Source of the DNA: Nocardioides furvisabuli
GTDB taxonomy: Bacteria > Actinomycetota > Actinomycetes > Propionibacteriales > Nocardioidaceae
Length of the DNA stretch: 64,000 bases
Assembly: GCF_021083185.1 (NCBI RefSeq)
Contig: NZ_JAIGQB010000003.1
Location: 310,001-374,000, forward strand
Direction of reading: 5' to 3'
Positions 32,099-41,320 of the stretch are shown piece after piece. Within the stretch, counting starts at the first letter, position 1, and each line of letters opens with the position of its first letter. The notes beneath the pieces are model-generated. The model was not told the origin of the DNA, ran no database searches, and saw only the letters and a program-made list of their open reading frames with translations. A program made the translations under genes and the position numbers.

Positions 32099-32787
32099 GA
32101 CCACCCCACGACCGTCTCTCCTCCGAACAACGCCGCGGGGACCCCGGGACCCGCGACCTGGTGCTCGAGCACGTCACCTACGTCAACGGCCGCACGCTCC
32201 TCGACGACGTCAGCGTCGCCTTCCCCGCCGGCCGGGTGACCGCGCTGTCCGGGCCCAGCGGCTCCGGCAAGACGACCCTGCTCTCCATCGCCGGCGGACT
32301 CCTCGAGCCGACGTCGGGCACCGCGGAGCTGGCCGGTCGGGAGATGTGGACCGGCAGCGGCGACCCGCGGCAGGAGGTGGCATTCGTGCTCCAGGTCTAC
32401 GGCCTGGTGCCGATCCTCTCGGCCCGCGAGAACGTCTCCATCGCCCTCCGCGCGCGCGGCACCGCACCCGCCGACGCCGACGAGGCCGCGGAGGCCGCGC
32501 TGGCCCGCTTCGGCATCGCCGACCTCGGTGAGCGACAGGTCGAGGAGCTCTCGGGCGGGCAGATGCAGCGCGTCGCCTGCGCCCGCGGGTTCGTCGTGGG
32601 CGCCGAGGTGCTGCTCGCCGACGAGCCGACCTCGGAGCTCGACGAGGGCAACCGGAGCGTCGTGCTGGCCGAGCTGCGCGAGGAGGCCGCCCGTGGCGCC
32701 GTCGTCGTGGTGGCCACCCACGACCCCGCCGTGGTCGAGGCGTGCGACCTCCACATCGCGCTCGACGAGGGCCGGGTCGTCCGTTGA
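32095..32787 (+). CDS. ABC transporter ATP-binding protein, second of two
   Basis: 230 residues. Walker A GPSGSGKTT, Q-loop LQVYGLVPIL, signature LSGGQMQRVACARGF, Walker B LLADEPTSELD and the His switch ATHDPAV mark an active LolD/MacB-type ATPase. It has no C-terminal extension, unlike its neighbour. Two different ATPases before two permeases suggest a heterodimeric ATPase pair. Overlap on both sides (ATGA, TTGA) shows tight coupling. Confidence 0.93.
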   Translation: MRPPHDRLSSEQRRGDPGTRDLVLEHVTYVNGRTLLDDVSVAFPAGRVTALSGPSGSGKTTLLSIAGGLLEPTSGTAELAGREMWTGSGDPRQEVAFVLQVYGLVPILSARENVSIALRARGTAPADADEAAEAALARFGIADLGERQVEELSGGQMQRVACARGFVVGAEVLLADEPTSELDEGNRSVVLAELREEAARGAVVVVATHDPAVVEACDLHIALDEGRVVR

Positions 32788-35144
32788 GCCGTGTCCTCCG
32801 CGGGGCCCGGAGCCGTCGGGGTGCCCTGACGACCCTGGTGCTGATGACGCTGGTCGTCGTCGGCGGTGCCGTGGTGGTGCTGCAGTTCGCCATGGCCGCC
32901 GGCACGTCGCCGTGGCTCACCGCGCCGCTCCTGCTCCTCGGTGCGGTGGCCGTGCCGAGCATCGGTGCCGAGCTCGCCGTGGCCCGGCGCGAGGAGATCG
33001 GCCTGGCCCGCCTGCGCGGGATCCACGGCCTGCGGCTGTGGCGCTTCCTGCTCGTCGAGCCCCTGCTCGCCATCGTGCTGGGCGCCGGCATCGGCGTGGC
33101 CCTCGGTGCGATCGGCACGGTCCTGGCCACCCGCTCGTGGCTCGACGACGCCGCGCCCGCGCTGGGACATACGGCCCTGCTCGCGGCCGCCGGCATCGCC
33201 GGGGTCGGCCTCCTGATCGTCAGCCTCTCCGCAGCGGCGGCGCTGCGTGAGCCGCTCGCGGTCCAGGTCTCCGCGCGCCGCCGTCCCCGACGGGCCACCA
33301 CCGTGGCGGTCTTCCTCAGCGTGCTGGTGCTCGTCGGCGCCGGCGTCGCGGCCTACCGCAGCCGCGGGGCGGCGGCCGGCGAACCCGACCTCGTGGTCCT
33401 TCTCGGGCCCGCCCTCGTCGGCCTGGCGCTGGGGCAGGCGGCGATCTGGGTCGTCCGGATCGCCGCCCGTGTGCTGACTCCCGCCACCGAGAAGCGCGGC
33501 CTCGGCGCCTTCCTCGCCGCCCGCCGCCTGGCCCGCGCCGACGACCTCGTCACCCCGGTCCGTCTCGTCGTCGCAGCAGCCGTGGTCGGCTCGCTCGCCC
33601 TGAGCGGGGCGGTGGCCGTCGGTGGCTGGACCGGCGAGCAGGCTGCCGTGGAGGTGCCGGGCGCCCGCACCATCGACGTCACCGATCTAGGCGCCCTCGG
33701 CGCCGTCGACCTCACCGAGCGCGTCGACCCCGAGGGCGAGCACCTGATCGCCACCGCGGTCGTGCGCAACGAGACGCGCCTGGGCGAGCGCAGGGCGTAC
33801 GTCGACGCCGGGCGCTGGGACGCCGTGGTCGCCGACTTCTACGACGGCACCCCCGCGGCCGCCGCCTCGGACGCCGTCGCCTCGGTCGACACCGACATCG
33901 CGCCCGTGCAGGTGCGGGGGGAGCGCCTCAGCGCCAGCGCGGCGGGGCTGACCGTCCCGGAGGTGCGGACCCAGCGGGGGCCGACCGGCCGGGTCGTCGC
34001 CGCCGGTGGCGGCGGGCTCGAGCTGACCCTGGCCTTCGTCACCTCGGCCAACGAGTCCGGCGCCGCGGTCCTGCGCCTCGAGGTCCCGGCCGACGGCTCC
34101 CGCGTGCGCCGCTCGGTCCGCGTGCCGGAGTGCGCCGAGGGGTGCGCGATCACGGACCTCGACGTCTCCCGGGACAGTCGCGGCCTGATCGACGGCAGCG
34201 ACTTCGAGGTGCTCCTCGAGACGCTCGAGCTCGGCAGCGCGGACCTGCTCGCCCAGCCCTGGCTGCCCGACCCGAGCTCGGTGGAGTCCGCGCTCAACAG
34301 CAACTTCTTCCGCAACTACCAGCCGCCCACGTCCTTCGTGGTCAACCGCCCCGACGGGCTCCAGGTGGCCCTGCTGCCGGCGATCGCGCTCAGGCTCGAG
34401 CAGGACCGCGGCGAGGCGTCGGTCCCCGTGCTGGTCGCCGACCAGGACGAGCCGGTCGCGCTCGACCTCGGCGGCGACGACCGGACCACCGAGGTCGTCG
34501 GCGTCGCCGGCTCCCTGCCGCTGCTGGGTGCGGTGGGCGTCCTCGCCGACATCCGCACCTCGGCCGCGGGATCCGGACCGACCGTGCCCGCGGCGGAGGT
34601 GCAGGTCGTGGCCGACGCCGACACCCCGGAGGCGGTCCTCGACGAGGTGGCCGGGGCCACCGGCGCGACGTGGCGCACCCGGTCGAGCGTGCGTGACGCG
34701 CTCGGCGAGCGCTACGGCGTCGCCCAGTCCGTGGCGTACGCCCTCACCGCCCTCGCGTGCGCGCTCGTGGCGCTGCTCGCGCTGGGAGCGGGCGTGACCC
34801 GGCACCTGCGCGACTACCGCCGCGACGTGGCGTCGCTGCGCGTGCTCGGCGTGTCCACCGGCACGGTCCGGCGGGCCGGCCGTGCCGAGCTGGCCAGCCT
34901 CACCGTCCTGGTGCTGGCAGTGGTCGTGGCCGGCGGGTGGCTGGCGGTCACCCTGCTCCTCGACGGCCTGCCGCTGCTCGCGGTGCCGGTCGCCGGGCTC
35001 CCGCTCGACACCGCCCCGCACGCGTGGCCCCTGGTGGTCCCCGCTGTCCTCGCGGCCGCGGCGGTGGTGCTCGTCGGCGGTCGCGCCCGCGCGGTCCGCG
35101 CCTCCACGACCCGACCGAGCCTGCTGCGCGAGGAGGAGAGGTGA
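32784..35144 (+). CDS. Large FtsX-type ABC permease, first of two
   Basis: 786 residues. The TTG start overlaps the stop of the ATPase gene (TTGA). Seven or so N-terminal helices (about 13-280) carry the FtsX-like RREEIGLARLRGIHGLRLWR. A ~340-residue outside domain follows, holding LTERVDPEGEHLIATAVVRN and a close Cys pair (C450, C454 in ECAEGCAI). The last part has three helices with YRRDVASLRVLGVSTG. It resembles permeases that move lipids, peptides or lipoproteins, or that transduce signals as in MacB. Substrate unknown. Confidence 0.88.
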   Translation: MSRVLRGARSRRGALTTLVLMTLVVVGGAVVVLQFAMAAGTSPWLTAPLLLLGAVAVPSIGAELAVARREEIGLARLRGIHGLRLWRFLLVEPLLAIVLGAGIGVALGAIGTVLATRSWLDDAAPALGHTALLAAAGIAGVGLLIVSLSAAAALREPLAVQVSARRRPRRATTVAVFLSVLVLVGAGVAAYRSRGAAAGEPDLVVLLGPALVGLALGQAAIWVVRIAARVLTPATEKRGLGAFLAARRLARADDLVTPVRLVVAAAVVGSLALSGAVAVGGWTGEQAAVEVPGARTIDVTDLGALGAVDLTERVDPEGEHLIATAVVRNETRLGERRAYVDAGRWDAVVADFYDGTPAAAASDAVASVDTDIAPVQVRGERLSASAAGLTVPEVRTQRGPTGRVVAAGGGGLELTLAFVTSANESGAAVLRLEVPADGSRVRRSVRVPECAEGCAITDLDVSRDSRGLIDGSDFEVLLETLELGSADLLAQPWLPDPSSVESALNSNFFRNYQPPTSFVVNRPDGLQVALLPAIALRLEQDRGEASVPVLVADQDEPVALDLGGDDRTTEVVGVAGSLPLLGAVGVLADIRTSAAGSGPTVPAAEVQVVADADTPEAVLDEVAGATGATWRTRSSVRDALGERYGVAQSVAYALTALACALVALLALGAGVTRHLRDYRRDVASLRVLGVSTGTVRRAGRAELASLTVLVLAVVVAGGWLAVTLLLDGLPLLAVPVAGLPLDTAPHAWPLVVPAVLAAAAVVLVGGRARAVRASTTRPSLLREEER

Positions 35145-38100
35145 TCCGGCTCTTCGGCGCCATCGTGCGCGGCCTGCGGTCCCGGGCCCTGCTCTCGGCG
35201 GGATCGGTGCTGCTGACGGCCCTCGCGATCGGCTCGGCGGTGCTCGGACCGGTCTTCTCCGAGGCCGTCACCAACTCCTACGTCGTGACCCGACTCCAGG
35301 AGTCCCCGCCCGGCCTCACCGGCCTGAGCCGCGTCCACACCCCCGACTCCGGGGTCGCGATCGAGCAGGCCGAGCGCGACGCGGTCGCGGCGTCCGACGC
35401 GCTGGCGACCGGGCCCTGGCAGGAACCGGTGGTGACGGCGCAGTCCGAGCGGTTCAGCGCGCTGCGCGGCGTGGTGACCTTCTGGTCCCGCGCCGGGGCG
35501 TGCGAGGTCCTCGAGGTCGAGGGGCGCTGCCCCGAGCGGCAGGGCGAGGTGCTGATGCTCACCGCAGACGTCGAGAAGACCGGCGCCGAGGTCGGCCGCC
35601 CGCTCCCGCTCGCCATCTTCGAGACGCCCGGCGTCGCCGCCCTCGACCTCCCGCGCCCGGGCCTCAGCGAGGTCGTCGTGGTCGGCACCTACGACACCCC
35701 CAGCACGGGTGCCGACTGGCTGATCCCCGGCCGGCTCACCAGCACCAACGAGCAGGAGAGCATCCGCGGCGGCTACCAGCCCTACGCCCCCGCCCCCCTG
35801 ATCACCACCGACGACACCGTCACCGCGGTCGGCGAGTGGACGATCCGCGTCGACACGCGTCTCGACGTGCCGGCCGACCTCACGCCTGCCGAGCTCGACC
35901 AGGCAGCCGACGCAGCCAGCGCCGTGCCACCGGACACCGACGTCGAGGTCGAGGGCGGCACGCTGCGCGCCGACGACACCAACTCGCTCGCCGACGTCGT
36001 CGAGGAGGTCCGCTTCCAGCAGTCCACCGCCCGCAGCTCGATCGCCCCGGCGGTGCTGTCGCTGGTCCTCGTCGCGCTCGCCCTGCTGATGCGCCTGCTC
36101 AACGCCGCGAGCGAGCTGCGCGTGCCCGAGCTCGCGCTCGCCTCGCTGCGCGGTGTCACGGCCCGCAAGCTGTGGGGCCTGGGCCTGGCCGAGCCCCTCA
36201 CCCTGCTCCTGCTCGCCACCCCGCTCGGCATCGCCTTCGGCCTCGGGCTGTCGGTGGTGCTCGTGCGCAGCTGGCTGGTGCCGGGACTGCCGCTGCCGCT
36301 GCCGCCGGCGAGCTGGGTCGCGGCCGCCCTGGTGCTGCTCGCGTCCTTCACCGTCGCGTGCGTCGCGGTGGGCCTGGTGGTGCGCGAGTCGCTCGCCTCC
36401 CAGCTCAGCGGCGTACGCCGTCCGGTCGCCGCGCGCCGCTGGTCGGTCATCGCCCAGCTCACCCTCGTCGCCCTCGCCGTCGCGACGCTGGCCAGCAAGC
36501 TGTCGGCGCGCGGACCCGGCGAGCCCGACGCCACCGACCTCGTCCTCCCTGTGCTGCTCGCCGTGGTCGCCGGCCTCGCTGCGACGAGGCTCATCGCGGT
36601 GCTCGCGACCTGGTGGACGAAGCGCTCGCGTGGCCGGTCGCTCAGCGGCTTCGTGTCCGCGCGCGCGATCTCGCGCCGCCAGGAGGGCACGCTGGTGATC
36701 CTGCCGATCACCGCCGCGATCGCGGTGGCCGTCTTCGGCGCCGGCGTCTACGACTCCGCGGCCACCTGGCGCACCAGCGTCGCCGCGACCGCCTCGCCGG
36801 CGCAGACCACCTGGTCGACCACGCTCAGCCTGTCGGAGACGATCGACCTGACCCGCCGCATCGACCCCGAGGGCGAGTGGATCATGGCGGCGGCGAGCGT
36901 CACCAACCCCGGTGCCAACTTCTCCGTCGTCGACAGCAGCCGGCTCGCCCGGGTCGCGACCTGGCCCCCGACCTGGAGCCCGGGCCGCGGCGTCGAGCAG
37001 GTCGCCGACCAGATCGCCCCCGACGGCCTCGTGCCGACGGTCGAGGGTCGACGGCTCAGCCTCACCGTCGACAACCGGGCCGACATGGACGACGACCTGT
37101 CGGTGGAGGTCCGGTTCGGCACCCGCGCCGGGGTGCCGCTGAAGGTCTACCTCGGGCCGTTCCCCCAGGGCGTCGCCACCCGCTCGGCGCGACTCCCGCG
37201 GTGCGCCGCGGGCTGTCCGCTCGAGGGCATCACGCTCGGCGGTGGCGCCGGCACCAACACCCGGATGTCCGGCACCCTGCGCGTGGTCGGCATCGGGGTC
37301 GACGGGGCGCCCGTCGAGGGAGGCATCGAGGGCGCCGGCTGGCGGGCCACCCCCGACCCGGCCGTGAAGACGTCCATCACCGACCTCCGGGAGGTCGACG
37401 GCACCCTGGAGATGGCCGTCGACACCGGCGACTCGACCGGCATGGCCCGCCTCACCTCGGGAGGCCTGACCCGCGACCGGCCCGCGCTGGCCGGACCCGG
37501 CGTGCAGCAGCGCGCCCTCGACCGGCTCGACGAGGGCTACGGCCTGATCCCCGTCGACACCCTCGGCGGCATCGGCGCCGTGGAGGGCATGCCCTTCACC
37601 GGACCTTCGGGCCTGCTGGTCGACTACTCCTCCTTCATCACCGACCGTCCGGTCTTCGACAACCTCTTCACCACCAGCGTCCTGGCCCGTGAGGGCACGC
37701 CAGCGTCGGTGAGCGAGCAGCTGTCCGAGGCGGGGCTCAGCGTCGCCACGACCCTGGCGCAGGAGCGGCAGGTGCTCGACCAGAGCGCGTACGCCCTCGC
37801 GCTGCGCCTCTACGGCGTGGTCGCCGCGCTGGTGCTGGTGATGGCGCTCGCCGGCCTCTTCGTGAGCGCGGCCGTGCAGCTCCCGGCCCGACGCCGCGAC
37901 GCCGCGGCGCTGCGCGTGGTCGGCGTACCCCGTGGCGCGGTCATGGTCGCGGTGGTCCGCGAGCTCGCCGTGGTCCTCGGCAGCGCGGCGCTCGCCGGCA
38001 TCCTGGCGGGGTCGCTGGCGCAGTGGGTGGTGCTGCGCACGATCACCCTCGGCTACGCCGACGACCCGACGACGCCTGCGCTGGTCGCGGCCATCTCCCC

Positions 38101-38221
38101 GCTGCGGTTGGTGGTGCTCGCGCTCCTCGCGGCGGCGGTCTTCGGTGCGGTGGCGCTGGGCAGCGCGTCGATGACCGTGCGCGGTGCGCGCGGGGCGACG
38201 CTGCGCGAGTCGGCGCGCTGA
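35141..38221 (+). CDS. Large FtsX-type ABC permease, second of two
   Basis: 1026 residues from GTG 35141 (GTGA overlap, good GGAGGAGAG site). One helix, an outside domain (~45-295), a helix bundle with VPELALASLRGVTARKLWGL, then a second outside domain (~545-870) with LTRRIDPEGEWIMAAASVTN and a Cys pair C688/C692 (RCAAGCPL) matching that of the first permease, and last helices with RRRDAAALRVVGVPRGAV. The full double FtsX layout suggests one polypeptide provides two halves. It is the last gene of the four-gene operon. Confidence 0.88.
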   Translation: MIRLFGAIVRGLRSRALLSAGSVLLTALAIGSAVLGPVFSEAVTNSYVVTRLQESPPGLTGLSRVHTPDSGVAIEQAERDAVAASDALATGPWQEPVVTAQSERFSALRGVVTFWSRAGACEVLEVEGRCPERQGEVLMLTADVEKTGAEVGRPLPLAIFETPGVAALDLPRPGLSEVVVVGTYDTPSTGADWLIPGRLTSTNEQESIRGGYQPYAPAPLITTDDTVTAVGEWTIRVDTRLDVPADLTPAELDQAADAASAVPPDTDVEVEGGTLRADDTNSLADVVEEVRFQQSTARSSIAPAVLSLVLVALALLMRLLNAASELRVPELALASLRGVTARKLWGLGLAEPLTLLLLATPLGIAFGLGLSVVLVRSWLVPGLPLPLPPASWVAAALVLLASFTVACVAVGLVVRESLASQLSGVRRPVAARRWSVIAQLTLVALAVATLASKLSARGPGEPDATDLVLPVLLAVVAGLAATRLIAVLATWWTKRSRGRSLSGFVSARAISRRQEGTLVILPITAAIAVAVFGAGVYDSAATWRTSVAATASPAQTTWSTTLSLSETIDLTRRIDPEGEWIMAAASVTNPGANFSVVDSSRLARVATWPPTWSPGRGVEQVADQIAPDGLVPTVEGRRLSLTVDNRADMDDDLSVEVRFGTRAGVPLKVYLGPFPQGVATRSARLPRCAAGCPLEGITLGGGAGTNTRMSGTLRVVGIGVDGAPVEGGIEGAGWRATPDPAVKTSITDLREVDGTLEMAVDTGDSTGMARLTSGGLTRDRPALAGPGVQQRALDRLDEGYGLIPVDTLGGIGAVEGMPFTGPSGLLVDYSSFITDRPVFDNLFTTSVLAREGTPASVSEQLSEAGLSVATTLAQERQVLDQSAYALALRLYGVVAALVLVMALAGLFVSAAVQLPARRRDAAALRVVGVPRGAVMVAVVRELAVVLGSAALAGILAGSLAQWVVLRTITLGYADDPTTPALVAAISPLRLVVLALLAAAVFGAVALGSASMTVRGARGATLRESAR

Positions 38222-38232
38222 CGTGAGCCCCG

Positions 38233-38270
38233 GCGTCAGGCAGCGTCAGGCTGCGTCAGGCGGCGTCAGG
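38233..38270. repeat. 10-base direct repeat spanning the end of an OmpR-type gene
   Basis: Four copies of GCGTCAGG at 38233, 38243, 38253 and 38263, with period exactly 10. The last copy includes the stop codon of the minus-strand regulator gene. Probably replication-slippage made. Confidence 0.8.
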
Positions 38271-39066
38271 AGCAGCAGGGGTCGTAGCGGAAGCCGACGC
38301 CGCGGATCGTGCGGATCCACTCGTTGCCGGACGCGGCCTTGCGCAGCTTGCGGCGCAGGTTGGCCAGGTGCACGTCGACGACGTGCGTGCTGTCGGGGAC
38401 GAACTCGGTGGCCCACACGGCGCGCATCAGGTCCTCGCGGGCCACGACGACGCCGGGGTTGCGCACCAGGTGGGCCAGCAGGTCGAACTCGGTGCGGGTC
38501 AGGTCGATCTCTGCTCCGGAGACCAGGACCTCCCGGGCCCCCGGCCTCAGCGTCAGGTCGTCGCAGCCGAGAGGGTGTGTGGGCGGGTAGGCCTCGCCGG
38601 TGGCGGGGTCGGTCGCCGGGTCGACGACGGCGAGCGCCACGGCCTCGGCGGCCTGGGCCGTCGCCGCGGCGGTCGACGGCGAGACGAGGTCGGAGGTGCG
38701 GGGACGCCGGAAGAGCGCGGCGACGCGCGCCTGCAGCTCGCGCATGGAGAAGGGCTTGACGAGGTAGTCGTCGGCGCCGACCTCGAGGCCGATCAGCCGG
38801 TCGACCTCGGAGGTGCGGGCGCTGATCACGATGACGTAGCAGTCGCTGACCACCCGGATCTGGCGGCAGACCTCGACGCCGTCGATGTCGGGCAGCGAGA
38901 GGTCGAGGGTGACCAGGTCGGGCTTGCGCTCGCGGATCAGGTCCAGGGCCTCGGTGCCCGTCCGCGCGACGGCGACGTCGAACCCGGCCTGGTCGAGGAG
39001 GCTGGAGATGACGTCACCGATGTCGTGGTCGTCCTCGACGACCACGGCGGTCCGTTCCTTCAGCAT
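38266..39066 (-). CDS. OmpR/PhoB-type response regulator, orphan (first)
   Basis: 266 residues: receiver with acidic cluster EDD (11-13), phosphoacceptor D55 (VTLDLSLPDIDG) and KPFS lysine. A variable ~45-residue Ala-rich linker follows, then a winged helix (LTRTEFDLLAHLVRNPGVVV ... VVDVHLANLRRKLRKAASGN, TIRGVGFRYDP). It ends with two Cys (DPCCS). The upstream parallel gene is a paralogue; neither has a kinase nearby. Convergent with the ABC permease gene, 44 bases apart. Confidence 0.92.
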   Translation of the reverse strand: MLKERTAVVVEDDHDIGDVISSLLDQAGFDVAVARTGTEALDLIRERKPDLVTLDLSLPDIDGVEVCRQIRVVSDCYVIVISARTSEVDRLIGLEVGADDYLVKPFSMRELQARVAALFRRPRTSDLVSPSTAAATAQAAEAVALAVVDPATDPATGEAYPPTHPLGCDDLTLRPGAREVLVSGAEIDLTRTEFDLLAHLVRNPGVVVAREDLMRAVWATEFVPDSTHVVDVHLANLRRKLRKAASGNEWIRTIRGVGFRYDPCCS

Positions 39067-39213
39067 CAGCGCAGCTCCCCAAGTTGAGAAATCATCTACC
39101 CGGAAACGTACGGGGCCGACCCACGCGTCGAGCCGGGGCGGGCAGACGACTCGGAGCCGCTACCGATCGTAGGCGGCAGCGGCTCGGAGGGTGTGTGTTT
39201 CGCGCAACCCCGG

Positions 39214-39233
39214 TGCCCCGGGGCCCCGGGGCA
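39214..39233 (-). terminator. Perfect GC palindrome after the second OmpR-type gene
   Basis: TGCCCCGGGGCCCCGGGGCA is fully self-complementary, 8 bases past the stop of the minus-strand gene at 39242. A further imperfect pair (GAGCCGCT / AGCGGCTC) surrounds 39150-39186. Confidence 0.55.
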
Positions 39234-39241
39234 TGCGTCCC

Positions 39242-40075
39242 TCAGAAGTCCAGGCCCCGGGCCCAGTCCTCGGAGTCGATGCGGGCCACCAGGTAGGGAC
39301 CGCCGCCTGCGCGCCGGTCCTCCTGGCTGCCCTCGCGGTCCATCCGGTAGCCGATGCCGCGGATCGTGTGGATCCAGGTGGCGTCGGAGTGCCGGCGCAG
39401 CTTGCCGCGCAGGTTGGCCACGTGCACGTCCACCAGGTGGTGGTCGTGGGTCAGCGCACTGCTCCAGATGGCCAGGACCATCTCCTCGCGGGTGCAGACC
39501 CGGGAGAGGTGCGTGGCGAGGTACTCGAGCACGTCGTACTCGATGCGGGTCAGGTCGACGATCGCGCCGTCGACCTGGACCTCGCGGCGCGCGGAGTTGA
39601 TGACCAGGCCCGCTCCGGCCGAGATCGTGCTCGGCTCGTCGGCGGGCTGCGCGGGGCTCGGCACGTGGAGGGCCGAGGACGTCGAGGCGTCGTCGGCGGT
39701 CCCGGCCGAGCGGGGGCGGCGGAACAGTGCCGCCACCCGGGCCCGCAGCTCGCGCGGCGAGAACGGCTTGAGCACGAAGTCGTCGGCGCCGACCTCCAGG
39801 CCGATCAGCTTGTCCACCTCGTCGGACCGTGCGGACACGATCACGATGTAGCAGTCGCTGCTCTCCCGGATGCGGCGGCAGACCTCGATGCCGTCCATGT
39901 GCGGCAGCGTCAGGTCGAGCGTGACCAGGTCGGGTGGGTCGCCTGCCGCGGCTTCCACCGCCTGTCGTCCGTCACGCGCCGACGTGACCCGGAAGCCGGC
40001 GCCCTCGAGCGTCTCGACCAGCGCGGACGAGATGTCTGGATCGTCCTCGACGACCAATGCATGAAGATCTTGCAC
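39242..40075 (-). CDS. OmpR/PhoB-type response regulator, orphan (second)
   Basis: 277 residues, paralogue of the adjoining regulator. Acidic EDD (10-12), phosphoacceptor D54 (VTLDLTLPHMDG) and KPFS lysine; linker; winged helix with LTRIEYDVLEYLATHLSRV, DVHVANLRGKLRRHSDATW and TIRGIGYRMD. An extra ~30-residue tail follows the wing (EGSQEDRRAGGGPYLVARID...). A stem (40102-40122) sits in its leader, 26 bases from the ATG, perhaps for autoregulation. Confidence 0.92.
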   Translation of the reverse strand: MQDLHALVVEDDPDISSALVETLEGAGFRVTSARDGRQAVEAAAGDPPDLVTLDLTLPHMDGIEVCRRIRESSDCYIVIVSARSDEVDKLIGLEVGADDFVLKPFSPRELRARVAALFRRPRSAGTADDASTSSALHVPSPAQPADEPSTISAGAGLVINSARREVQVDGAIVDLTRIEYDVLEYLATHLSRVCTREEMVLAIWSSALTHDHHLVDVHVANLRGKLRRHSDATWIHTIRGIGYRMDREGSQEDRRAGGGPYLVARIDSEDWARGLDF

Positions 40076-40101
40076 GTTGAAACCCCCACCATGAGCTCAC
40101 A

Positions 40102-40122
40102 GCAGGGACCCCACGTCCCTGC
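40102..40122 (-). promoter_or_regulatory. Inverted repeat in the leader of the second OmpR-type gene
   Basis: GCAGGGAC (40102-40109), CCCAC, GTCCCTGC (40115-40122). The region further upstream (40145-40185) is unusually AT-rich for this genome and probably holds the promoter. Operator or leader hairpin. Confidence 0.5.
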
Positions 40123-40248
40123 AATGGCGTCGCCTGAACGACGTTGCTTGATGGTAAGGCCATACAACAATCAATGGCACCAACGGTCAGGTCCTGTGGA
40201 TACGTGACTAGACCAGTTGATTTGACGGAATCTTTCGCCGCGGCTGAC

Positions 40249-41214
40249 TCAGTGTGCGGTTTCAGTGGTCGGGTCGAGCTCGACCGCGCGATTGACCCAG
40301 GTGCTGGTCGTCACCATGCCCACCCTTTCGTAGAGACCGAGCGCTCCCGTGCGCGAGTCGGTGCTCAGCTCGGCCGTCGTGGTGCCGTGCGCGCGGGCCT
40401 GGGCGAAGGAGTCCACCAGCAGCGCCTGGGCCAGCCCGCGACGGCGCTGATCACGGCGCACCGCGAGGCGGTCGACGTAGCCGGTCGTGCCGTCGTCGGA
40501 CACGAGCACGAGCGACACGCCCACTACGGTGCCCTCGGGGTCCACCACGACGCGGAGGTTCCAGGGCTCGAAGCCCGGACGTCCGGTCGTCGCTGCCTCG
40601 AAGTCCTCGAAGGCCTCCCGCTCCCGCACCGACCACTCGAGGAAGGCGTCCTCGAGCACGTCGTGGGCGGCCCGCAGCTCCTCGGGCCGTGCGGTGCGTA
40701 CGACGTGGCCGGCCGGCAGCTCGCGCTCGGGGATGGTCGCGCCCTCGGGGAGCTTGAGCACCCAGCTGGTCCAGCGCACCCGGTAGCCGAGCTGCTCCAG
40801 GAGGCGGTCGCCCGGCGACCCCTGCGGCACGGGCATCCCGATGACCGGCGAGCCGACCCGCCGGCCGAGGTCCTGGAGCCAGAGCGCCAGCCAGGTGCCG
40901 ATGCCGCGCCCGCGGTGGGACGGGGCGACCGCGGTGTCGGCGCGGTCGACGCCCATCAGCTCGGCGTACGCCACCAGCTCGTCGCCGTCGAGGACGCCCA
41001 CCGAGCGGGAGCCGAGGTCGTGGCTGGGGCGGGCCCAGTCGCTGACGATGTCGGCCTCCTCGATCGCCACCTCGCCGGTGTCGGCCATCTCCTGCGCGGC
41101 GATGAGGAGGTGGACGGCGCTGGCGTCGGTCTTCTCCAGGGGTCGGGTGGTGAGGCCCGGGGGGAGGTCGGGCAGGGTGGACGGAGACAGGTCGGGACGG
41201 GGTCGTGCGGGCAT
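40249..41214 (-). CDS. Tandem GNAT acetyltransferase
   Basis: 321 residues with two GNAT folds. The first has VAPSHRGRGIGTWLALWLQD (acetyl-CoA loop, about 100-120). The second has VRRDQRRRGLAQALLVDSFAQ (about 255-275) and ends GALGLYERVGMV. Both loops keep the R/Q-x-x-G-x-G/A kind of pattern. Such double GNATs include mycothiol synthase (MshD) relatives, but I see no evidence for that role. Substrate unknown. Start is ATG 41214, not the earlier ATG at 41235, since similarity only begins after the Pro-rich start. Confidence 0.85.
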   Translation of the reverse strand: MPARPRPDLSPSTLPDLPPGLTTRPLEKTDASAVHLLIAAQEMADTGEVAIEEADIVSDWARPSHDLGSRSVGVLDGDELVAYAELMGVDRADTAVAPSHRGRGIGTWLALWLQDLGRRVGSPVIGMPVPQGSPGDRLLEQLGYRVRWTSWVLKLPEGATIPERELPAGHVVRTARPEELRAAHDVLEDAFLEWSVREREAFEDFEAATTGRPGFEPWNLRVVVDPEGTVVGVSLVLVSDDGTTGYVDRLAVRRDQRRRGLAQALLVDSFAQARAHGTTTAELSTDSRTGALGLYERVGMVTTSTWVNRAVELDPTTETAH

Positions 41215-41320
41215 GGAGCAAGTGTGCTGCCTCACGTGGTGGGCTGTCGCGCGCTTGTCCGCGCCCTCCGGGCCCGATGGGGAATGTCCGATTCACGCCT
41301 GAGGCCCTACCTTTGTTCGG

